Source: Saussurea involucrata
Taxonomy: Eukaryota; Streptophyta; Magnoliopsida; Asterales; Asteraceae
DNA: 64,000 bases
Assembly (NCBI GenBank): GCA_033807775.1
Contig: CM066315.1
Span: 3,972,501 to 4,036,500, forward strand
Direction of reading: 5' to 3'
Under the pieces are notes generated by a model. The model did not search any database and was not told the origin of the DNA. It saw only the letters and a list, made by a program, of their open reading frames with translations. Positions within the stretch are counted from its first letter, which is position 1. Each line of letters starts with the position of its first letter. A program made the position numbers and the translations under genes. Positions 55,849-64,000 of this stretch are shown here, piece after piece.

Positions 55849-55979
55849 ACACTTGCTATTTAAAACTTTATTTTATTTTCTATAATTATAGGTTTACATG
55901 TATGTGTGTGTATATATATATAATTTCACAAGTTTTTGTATTGTTCCATCAGTATTCTCAATCATTATATCTTGCGTCG

Positions 55980-56377
55980 GGGTGCGTTTGGTACACTGGA
56001 CATGACATAACAGAACAGGGTCCACTGTCCCATGTTTGGGTACTTTTATGTGGAACAGACTGGAACAGGGTGGAACAAACTGGAACAGGCCGGTTCCACC
56101 CTCACCCCATGGAACGAGGTGGAGCGGACTTATGTTTTACCAATATAACCTCAAAATAAAATCTAATTATCTTCTAAAACATCAAATAAACCTTCTATTT
56201 CATATTTTATTCATTCTTTAAATTTAGTAAGGGTAAATTGGTCAATGTTATTTGTTCTGTTCTGTCCAGTTCTGTCCAGTTCTGTCTTACCAAAAGTGGA
56301 ACAACTATTCTGTCATTTCCTGTTCTGTCATGTCCCACCTTGTCCTCTCTTATCCTGTCTGCGTACCAAACGCACCC
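55980..56377. mobile_element. PIF/Harbinger (Tourist-like) MITE, target duplication decayed
   Basis: TIR GGGTGCGTTTGGTACACTGG against GCGTACCAAACGCACCC. Flanks TCG and TGC do not match. Opposite internal orientation to the copy at 54865, forming an inverted pair 0.73 kb apart. Confidence 0.8.
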
Positions 56378-56642
56378 TGCAGGTTTACTTCTGCCAAACA
56401 GGTTTTGGTCGGCTTAAAAAATGAACACTGTTTTTTAATTGGTTTGCTGGGAAGTCAGAGTTTTGTTTTTTTTCACCTTTATATAGGTATTTCTTACATT
56501 GTTAAGTCAATTCTTTATGCTTAAATCGCTTTCAAGAAAGATGTTATCAGGACTAGCTAGTTATTGATAGATTCAGACTTTTTTAGTAATAAGGCCACAT
56601 CCTCGACTGGTTGCGCATATTAAGCATATTAAGCGTCTCCAT

Positions 56643-57455
56643 TTGTCATCGGACGATCGGAGGGGGGCCTTGCGAGAGGCGCTCAACGCGGATTGTGAAT
56701 TGTTTGTTTCGGTTGGGGAGGCTTTAAAGGTTGCGGATCAGTGGTTGTGTGGGGTGTGTATGTGCTTACATGCTCTCAGCCGGGCATGCCATCATGCGGA
56801 TGGGATGGCCCGGTTCAAGTGGGTTGCGGGAGATGTGGAGGAGTTTGTAGTGGGGATCGCTAGGCCACATGTTGGGAAGGGAGTGGTTCCTTTGGGAGGG
56901 GTGGTGGTGGATGAGGTTCTCCTTGACCTGGTGTTCTCCCTACATATCACGACTGTTAAGAGCATCCCTCATAGTTGTCGTATGGCGTTTTCTCATGCTT
57001 TAGCTGCTGCTCTGGGTAAGGTGGCGGCTATGCCAACGTCTATTGAGGCGTGGGTAAAACTTTTGTTGTTACCACGTTGCACGTTGCGTGTTTTCAGGCC
57101 TTCTAACCGTCAGGAGCGCAGGGGTGGTAATCGGAAGTCTTTGCAATGCCATAGTATTCAGCGGTCGTTGGCAGCTTGGGGTGGGGATGGTTTTATTGAA
57201 CTTATCCTATCGCTGTTTGCCCAACCCTTGAGGGTGGTCTCGGGAAAGGGTGAGCTTGTCTCTGGGTCCGATAGCTCAGCGGTGTGCGCCAATGTTAAAC
57301 AATGTTTGAGGAAAGTTGCGGACGGGCATTTCACTGCTGCTGTTAAAGTATTATGTTCTTCGGGGGTTGCACCTTTCGGTACGGATACTCTGACAGCGTT
57401 GTTGGCTAAGCATCCCATACTGCCCCCCGGTTATGCCTGTTTCCTTTCTCTCTGA
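56643..57455 (+). pseudogene. RT-family retroelement protein, N-terminal part
   Basis: The frame reads FSLHITTVKSIPHSCRMAFS, LLLPRCTLRVFRPSNRQERR, KSLQCHSIQRSLAAWG and QCLRKVADGHFTAAVKVLCS, a conserved N-terminal region of a widespread plant reverse-transcriptase-domain protein family. I see no AP-endonuclease motifs. The frame leaves register near 57440 and the product continues in another frame. The true start may lie upstream, where no long frame remains. Confidence 0.75.
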
Positions 57456-58767
57456 GCCCCCGCTGGATGTGGATGTCGATAGCATTCTTGGGTGTATTCA
57501 ATCTTTCCCCAAAGAGACTTCTTGTGGGCGGGACGGTTTGAGGGCCCAACACATTTTAGATGCTTTTTGCGGAGAGGGGTCGGCGATCGCCATTGGGTTA
57601 CTCAAGGTTATCTCTGTGGTGGTTAATTTATGGCTGGGGGGGAGGTGCCCTAAGGTTTTGGCGGAGTTTGTTGCATCTGCGCCCCTCACGCCATTGCTCA
57701 AACCGGACAATGGGATTAGGCCTATTGCCGTGGGCGCGATTTGGAGGAGGCTGGTCTCTAAGGTGGCTATAAGGGGTGTCCGGAAGGAGATGTCCAAATA
57801 CCTTTGTGACTTTCAGTTTGGGGTGGGAGTCCCCAGCGGGGCAGAGGCCGTGCTCCATAGCGCGAATAGATTCTTAAATGTGTTTCACTCGGATGGGTCG
57901 TTGGCTATGCTTACTGTTGATTTCTCTAATGCCTTCAACTTGGTGGATCGGACTACCCTCCTGCATGAGGTTCGGACTCGGTGCCCGTCCATTTCCCTAT
58001 GGGTGGATTTTCTATATGGTCAGTCGGCGAGGTTATATGTGGGTGAGGACCATATTTGGTCCACCACTGGAGTTCAGCAGGGGGACCCTTTAGGGCCTCT
58101 CCTTTTTGCCTTAGTTTTGCACCCACTTGTTCACCGGATCAGGGACTGCTGCAAACTTCTTTTCCATGCTTGGTATTTGGATGATGGTACGATTATCGGA
58201 GACACTAAAGAGGTAGCTAAAGCCTTAGATATAATCAGGGCTGAGGGGCCCCGCCTGGGCCTTGAACTCAACATTAAGAAAACAGAAGTTTTTTGGCCGT
58301 CATGCAATGGGGTGAAGGTGCAGGATGGTTTGTTTCCCCGCGGGATCGGGAGGCCGACGTTGGGTGTGAAACTCCTTGGAGGCGCTGTTAGCCAGGATGC
58401 GGGGTTTATTAGTAGTTTGGCTGTGAAAAGGGCCTCTCGTGCTGTAGAGCTAATGAGGTGCCTCCCAAGTCTGCGGGACCCTCAATCGGAGCTCATTTTG
58501 CTCCGCTCATGTATGGGTGTCGCAAAGCTGTTGTTCGGTCTAAGAACGTGCCAACCTATGTATATAGGGGAAACTGTTTCTATTTTTGACAATGGCCTTC
58601 AGAGGGCGATAGAGGCTATTGTGGTTTGTGGGGGTCCTTTTTTTGGGGATTTTCAATGGAGGCTAGCATCCCTTCCGACTCGGTTGGGTGGGTTGGGTTT
58701 ATGTTCGGCTGAGGATGTATCTACTTATGCTTTTGTGGCCTCGAGGGCGCAATCTTGGAGTTTGTAG
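57433..58767 (+). pseudogene. reverse transcriptase domain of the same broken element
   Basis: The first conserved block (SFPKETSCGRDGLRAQHILD) is followed by RT motifs: PLTPLLKPDNGIRPIAVG, MLTVDFSNAFNLVDR (motif A), GVQQGDPLGPLLFALVLHPL (motif B) and the catalytic box WYLDDGT at 58171-58188 (YLDD, motif C). LELNIKKTEVFW and GVKLLGGAV follow. The catalytic aspartates are present. A TAG at 58765 ends the frame inside the conserved LxSRxQSxxL segment. Together with the pieces before and after, it would form one protein of over 1000 aa. Confidence 0.88.
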
Positions 58768-59711
58768 GACCACATTCTTCAGGGATGTGGTATTGATGGG
58801 TTTGACTCTGATTATGGGTGTGCGATGGAAAGCTTGCGCATGTCCCTTCCTGATTTCGATCTTAGCGGTTTCTCTAACAAGGACACCGCCCCCCTAAAGC
58901 CCAGAATGTTTTGGCGTGTGCCCTTTTTAGTGGAATCGTCCAGAGTTTGGGAGTGAAGTTTGATTTATCCCCTCGCCAAAAAGCGGTGTTTGAATGTCTC
59001 CGAGCTCCTCATGCTCAGGATTTCTTGACGGTTATCCCCATTGAAGGACTGGGTCAGCATATGTCGGCTCTGGAGTACCGAGCTATCCTTAAGTATCGGC
59101 TAATGATCCCTCTATTTCCAGCCGATGAGCCTTGCCCAGTCTGCCGCAAGGCCTGTTTGGATTCTTTTGGCGAGCATGCGGTCCATTGCAAGGAGTTACC
59201 TGGTTTCAAATATAGGCATGATTTGGTTAGGGATGTTCTGTATGATGTTCTTAAACGAGCTGGAATTTCTTCTAAAAAGGAGGCCCCGGTGAGCTTTCTG
59301 ACGGATCCGCTTGAAGGGAGGTCTACCTTACGGCCAACTGATATACTTGTGTTTGGGTGGGCTGGGGGGAAACATGCTTGTGTGGATCTTACTGGAGTGT
59401 CCCCTCTTGTTGGGCTTAGGGAAAATGGGTTTGTGGCGGGCCAAGCTGCGTTGAGAGCGGAATCGAGCAAAGTTGCTAAACACGAGAAAGCTTGTTTAGA
59501 GAATCAACACGTGTTTATCCCTTTTGCTTTCGATACTTTTGGTTTTCTAGCTCCGGAAGCAGGGGAGTTTTTGACTAGGGTTCAACGGGTTGTGCAAAGT
59601 AATTTTTCGACCCCTAAGACACAAAATTTCATTTTTAGTAGGATTGGTTTTGCCATCCAAAAGGGGGTTGCGGCACAGCTTGTTGCTCGTTTGCCTGCCA
59701 TCTTATTGTAA
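58768..59711 (+). pseudogene. CCHC plus restriction-like endonuclease-like C-terminus of the same element
   Basis: After the TAG the frame continues to about 58910 (KDTAPLKPRMFWR), then shifts by one into LSPRQKAVFECLRAPHAQDF, IPIEGLGQHMSALEYRAIL and LPAILL at the end. CPVCRKACLDSFGEHAVHC (about 59130-59190) is a C-x2-C...H-x4-C cluster. YRHDLVRDVLYDVL and RPTDILVFGWAGGKHACVDL (about 59320-59390) follow in the order seen in restriction-like endonuclease (PD-(D/E)XK) non-LTR elements. An A9 run at 59750 may be the tail. Endonuclease assignment is inference from motif order. Confidence 0.7.
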
Positions 59712-59806
59712 TTGGAGACTTTATATAAAATTAATATATCTATAATCACAAAAAAAAATTATGTTTGTTCATAAAATCGATCAAGGGTTCTTAATAAAGT
59801 TACTAA

Positions 59807-60813
59807 GGGGCTGTTTACCAAAAATTTCATTAAGTCCTGTATGGATAAATGTGTCTGTCTGGTTAAATTTTTCTGTCTGGATAAATTGTTGTTGTTGTTT
59901 ACTTTTTTATCTGAATCAACAGTTTAAATAGCAGAAATGACCGATTTACCCCTGAGTATGAATTATAAGCTTGTTTATTTTTTAAGCCAAACTATATTTC
60001 TGAAACACAATTATTTAATCATCAAAATGTAAATTCATAAATTCATTGATATAATCCAAAAATCAGAACATAAATTCATCAAGTTTTTAAAATTAGAAGC
60101 TAAAGTAATAAAATAATCTAGTATTGGATATTTTGGTGAAGTATGTTCATCTTTGTAACACAAATTTTGTTATGAATACAAATTAATCAACCAAATTTAA
60201 TCGTACCTTTCTCTCCAAGAATACACCAAAAAAGACACCCACGAAGTCACCAGAAGCATATCGCCGACGAGTTGTTTTGGCCAATCGCCGGCCAAATCTT
60301 CAAGTCTTCTCTCGCCTGAAACTCTCGATCTTCAAGTCGACCCCGATAGTTTTCGTGCAGTCTCGATTCCATGGCCGAAAACCGAGATCTCATTGTGGTA
60401 AAACATGATCAATCCACCACAAGAAATAGCGATTGACGAATGAAGAAGACAAATTACGAAGAACCCGGATGAATCCATCAATCGAAAACCAAAACCCAGA
60501 TTCCAGATCTTCGAAACAGCAAACTCGATGGAGCAATGACACAGGAAAGTCGCCGGAGAAAGCTGCCGGAATGTCGCTGGATGGGAGAGAGGGGCGGGAG
60601 GGAGAGAAGAAGGTAGGTTTACAAACTTTAGCCGTTGTTTTTTCTAAGGGGTAAAAAAGTCAAGTGTTTATCTGAATGGGGACAACAGCCCTAAACCAAC
60701 TGTCCGATTAAGACTATATCTGTGCGATTAAGTCATAAGTAAACAGGTAAAAATGTCTGCGCGAATAAGCCAGATACCTCATTAAGCCCAATAAGTCACA
60801 AGTAAACACACCC
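59807..60813. mobile_element. PIF/Harbinger-like non-autonomous element, 1.0 kb (TSD TAA)
   Basis: Left GGGGCTGTTTACC, right AGTAAACACACCC (inverted), TAA at 59804-59806 and 60814-60816. Subterminal GTCTGTCTGG left and AGACATTTTTACC-like sequence right. The 73-codon frame at 60433-60654 has no recognised domain. Confidence 0.8.
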
Positions 60814-61061
60814 TAAATATTAGATTAAAATTTATTAAAAATGCAGAGAAAGTTGTAAAAAGTACGTGTTCTTGGTGATCCAATAATTTTGTAGAAAAGG
60901 AATCTTGAAATTTAGATTTAAAAAAATGACACTCATGCTATCATACATCATAATGATGGACCTTTTATTGTTTGATATCTCGTGAATTATTTATTCCGAG
61001 CTCAAATAGAATTTAGGGGAATCGATCAAAATCAAATTTCAATGTTTATTTTTTAGCCCAT
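60814..61061. other. intergenic, no gene seen
   Basis: AT-rich, nothing recognisable. Confidence 0.5.
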
Positions 61062-61325
61062 ATCTTTTTAGGATACGATTCATTTGCAAACTATATAATT
61101 CGTATAAAGTATAAACTATATAGATCAATCTTAGTCATTCATCAGGTTTAATAAATATATGATTTTATTATGTTTTCTAATTTAAAGTCATGATCATAAT
61201 TAGTGAATCTTATCATCTTCTATATATATATCTCATGATAATTATCCATAAATATCTATTGTTTCTTAATATAGTGGTTTATATAATTTATACGGATTGT
61301 ATGGTTTGCAAATGAAACGTACCCA
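61062..61325. mobile_element. decayed MITE related to 4275-4538
   Basis: CATTTGCAAACTATATAATT left, TACGGATTGTATGGTTTGCA right (inverted). The central ATATATCTCATGATAATTAT resembles the 4275 copy on the other strand. No (TA)n border is left here. Confidence 0.65.
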
Positions 61326-61569
61326 AGTCAAAACTTTGTAAACAGTTATTTCGCAGCTTGTGGATTTTTGAGTTAAATATAGTTATGGTGGGATCGACTT
61401 ATGAAATGGGACATCGTGCCTAGGGGTGCTCAAAAACCCGACCAACTCGATCAACCCAACCCAACCCGACGTGAAATAACCCAACTCGAAGCAACCCGAT
61501 GTGCAATCGAGTTGTAAAATCTTTAAACCGTATGTATTGGGTTGATATCGGGTTACGATAATTTGAACC

Positions 61570-63464
61570 CAGGCCCGTGCCTGGACATGTTCAAACCTGT
61601 TCAAGAGAACAGGGCCCCAAATCTGAAGGGCCCCAAATATTCTATATACTCTTATTATACGTATAATATGTAGAGCCCAATTCCCTAAAAGATAAAGCCT
61701 AAACAAAAGTAAGCCTAAAACTAAGGTGACGTTTGTTTTTTAAGAGGTGCTAAAGTCTGAAGTCTGATTTCAATTCTGATTTTTAAGAGGTGGTGCTGAA
61801 GTCTGAAATTTGAATCAATTAGATTGTTTGTTTTTATCCTCTGACAAACATCTGAATTTATATAATTATGTAATTTATCCCTTAAAATATTAAAAGTTGA
61901 TTTATAAAAAAAACATAAACTTATTTTAATTAAGTTATAACCAAACACCCCAATCAAAAACATGGGGTGATGTTTTTACACAGTACACTAGAACATTACA
62001 ATATCAATTAAAAGTACTTCGCCTAACAGTATCCACGAAAGGCAAACATCAAACAATTTGAATCAAATATTAGGTCCTGCAGCCTACTTGAAATGGAGAT
62101 CGACTCCATTACAGGGAAGAAATCAAATTGAGATCGGCTCGATTTAGGTCGAGATTTGGAGATGACTGTTACAGGGAAGAAATTAAAGGGGTTTGCACTC
62201 GATTTGGGTCGATTCGATTTGAGGATCTCCTCGATTTGCAGAAACAACAACAACAACAACGAAATATGTGGTTCTTTCGATTTCTTCATGGTTTTCCCTC
62301 TTCTCTTTTGATTTCGCAAAAAGCAACAACAAGCAAACAAGGAAAACGAGATTGAGAAACAGCAGCAACAACAAAACCTCTCTGGTTCACAACAAGGAAA
62401 AAAAGTAAAACGAGATGATGGAGAAACATCAGCAACAACTATGATGGTTCTGTTGATTTCCAACAGCAGCAAGAACATGGAAAAGAATGGGGGTTGGAGG
62501 CGATTTTGAGGACGATAACGAGGGAAACGAGGGAAGAGAGGGACGAGATGGAGTACCTGATTGATTGAAGGAAGAAGGAGACGATGGACTGCTGGATTGA
62601 TGGAAGAACCGAGATGATGAAGTCGATGAGAGGAGTCCATGATAATCAGAAGATTGCAATAAAAGAGACGGGAAGACCTCTAAGCGATTTAGAGCTTAGG
62701 TCTACACTTTTTTATTCAGATCTCTTTTAGACTTAAGTGCCTCGGATTCTATATAAAAAACAAATACTCCGATTTTAATAAAATCTGACCGATTCAGATT
62801 TTATTGCTCATTAAGAGCTGAAACCTTGAAAACAAACAAGCCCTAAGCCCGCCTTCTTTTTTGTTACTGCGTTCGTGACTTTGTGTGCGGCTAGGAGGAT
62901 GGCGCACGTTGCGGAAGAAATAACAAATCAATAATCCTAATTCGTCGCCTTACTTCTCGGCTCTCTCCTTCTCTAATCAGTAATCATCCGACTTATTCTC
63001 CCAATGGAAACGGCAACAAATCGACCCCTCGTTTCTCGGCTAAGAATCATGATTGAGTCGATTGAACAACGATTATTTCTTCCTGCTCGATTTCACCTAC
63101 AACGGCTACAAAAGTCAGGTTTAAATTCACTCAACTCATCGATTCTTTCTGTTCAGTGTTCAATTTCAATCGTTCATTATTCAGTGATTTTACATCTTTC
63201 TGTTTCATTGATTTTAATTTTAGTCTTCACTATTCAATCTTCATCAACAAATCGATTCCATCAGAATATCAGAATAAGTTCACGGTCTCATCCTCAACTC
63301 TTAGTCTCCCACGGAACAGTTGTCGTTTTGCTAATTTTGTTGCTGAATCAGAGAAGCAAGCCAGGTGTATTCCTCCAGTGTGTCGTTTTATAATTTATTT
63401 CTTTTGTTACTTGTTTTATCCTCCAGTGTGTAACAACGCCCCCAAAAAGTTAGGAACGACCCTG
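61570..63464. mobile_element. inner hAT-like element inserted in the outer one (8-bp TSD TTTGAACC)
   Basis: Ends CAGGCCCGTGCC and GGAACGACCCTG (inverted, 9 of 12 matching). Perfect TTTGAACC at 61562-61569 and 63465-63472. Holds GGGCCCCAAAT repeats near the left end and a PIF/Harbinger-like element in the middle. The frame at 63004-63393 is not recognised. Confidence 0.85.
61725..62843. mobile_element. PIF/Harbinger-like non-autonomous element inside the inner hAT (TSD TAA)
   Basis: Left GGTGACGTTTGTTTTTTAAG, right GAAAACAAACAAGCCC (inverted), TAA at 61722-61724 and 62844-62846. Near both ends AAGTCTGAA and CTTAAGTG/AATCTGA words. The 205-codon - strand frame (62023-62640) is Ser/Cys/Leu low complexity with no domain and is not called as a gene. 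Confidence 0.8.
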
Positions 63465-63583
63465 TTTGAACCCAACCCAACCCGATGAACCCGATATATA
63501 TATATATATATTCAATCTCTTATCCATCTCTATATAACTCCTTCACACACACACACACACACATACATATATAGTAAATGTTA

Positions 63584-63605
<22 letters not shown>

Positions 63606-63673
<68 letters not shown>
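63606..63673. repeat. (TA)n microsatellite preceded by (CA)n
   Basis: 34 TA units after CA runs at 63545-63605, inside the outer hAT-like element. Confidence 0.95.
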
Positions 63674-63676
<3 letters not shown>

Positions 63677-64000
63677 AATTGAGAAAAACAGTTGATGACG
63701 ATATGTTTAAGATTTAAGAAATATGCAAATTGGAGACGTCAAGTTATTTGGTTTAGACATTTTTATATGTACTATCTAAATATTGTTTGAATTATCGGTT
63801 GTATTTTAAAGACATGTTTCCTTTATTTTTATGTTTCTAATTTGGATTTTACCTTGTATAAACACAACCCGACCAACCCGACCGGGTTGGGTTGGGTTGA
63901 AATTTTTTCAAACCGCCAACATTGGGTTGATGTATCGAAATGTCTTCAACCCGATCAACCCAACCCGTGAGCACCCCTAATCGTGCCTTGTGAAATAGTC

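Larger units (their letters stand above)
61421..63979. mobile_element. outer hAT-like element (8-bp TSD ATCGTGCC)
   Basis: Left TAGGGGTGCTCAAAAACCCG, right GTGAGCACCCCTA (inverted). Subterminal AACCCAACCCGAC / GGTTGGGTTGGGTT repeats at both ends. The duplication ATCGTGCC is perfect (61413-61420, 63980-63987). Without the nested elements only ~0.65 kb remain; no transposase. Confidence 0.9.

Noticed and set aside
57158..57858. - strand frames of 70-99 codons opposite the RT
   Set aside because: Shadows of the + strand RT coding.
62023..62640. 205-codon - strand frame
   Set aside because: Low-complexity Cys/Leu/Ser stretches from CAACAA repeats inside a PIF-like element; no domain or splice support.
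63004..63488. 110-129 codon + frames
   Set aside because: Inside the inner hAT-like element, Ser-rich and unrecognised; overlapping in two frames without preference.

Overview
This is plant nuclear DNA, from a dicot and possibly an Asteraceae (low confidence). The evidence is two intron-rich genes with GT-AG splice sites, AT-rich intergenic DNA, and a very high density of nested transposable elements of every major plant class. Only two genes look intact, both on the + strand. The first is an ARG1-LIKE1/DNAJ16-type J-domain protein (11888-16061, 11 exons, 411 aa). The second is an IAA-amino-acid hydrolase of the ILR1/ILL family (50834-54636, 5 exons, 445 aa). A probable first exon of an unidentified gene diverges from the DnaJ gene at 11593-11808 (-).

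Layout. 1-4600 is a chain of elements separated by (TA)n tracts; one of them (934-2873) carries a broken NDR1/HIN1-like (NHL, LEA_2) gene. 4900-11000 holds PIF/Harbinger-like and CACTA-like MITEs, a minisatellite and a LINE 3' end. 11593-16061 is the DnaJ locus, with MITEs in its introns. 17341-24445 is framed by two Helitron-type termini on the - strand. It is filled with tandem repeats, encodes a frameshifted unknown protein, and contains a captured exon of a WDR48-like WD40 gene. 25029-25327 is an inverted, decayed copy of exon 8 and flanking introns of the DnaJ gene. 26009-30235 has a hAT MITE, a SINE with a 16-bp target duplication, a long-inverted-repeat foldback element carrying a transcription-factor-like fragment, and a MULE-type MITE.

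30600-47806 is a nest of LTR retrotransposons, all - strand except one opposite LTR. An older Ty3/gypsy-like element has its gag interrupted twice. One interruption is a young pol-less relative (33984-39994) that keeps gag and an antisense ORF. The other is a non-coding LARD-like element present as LTR-internal-LTR-internal-LTR (40205-46131). Each insertion is framed by a 5-bp target duplication (GCTGC/GTTGC and GTGGT).

47807-50830 holds four further MITEs; one is a 642-bp GC-rich MULE-type hairpin (9-bp TSD) just upstream of the ILR1-like gene. The large first intron of that gene is packed with (TA)n-bordered elements. 56643-59711 is a broken reverse transcriptase whose C-terminal part looks like a CCHC plus restriction-like endonuclease, not the APE type of most plant LINEs. 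61421-63979 is a three-level nest of DNA transposons (hAT in hAT, PIF/Harbinger inside), each layer shown by its own target duplication.

No tRNA, rRNA, CRISPR or bacterial-type operon is visible. The themes are transposons carrying gene fragments (NHL, WDR48-like, MYB-like) plus a decayed DnaJ copy, preferential build-up of elements at (TA)n tracts, and non-autonomous retroelements that replicate without their own pol.
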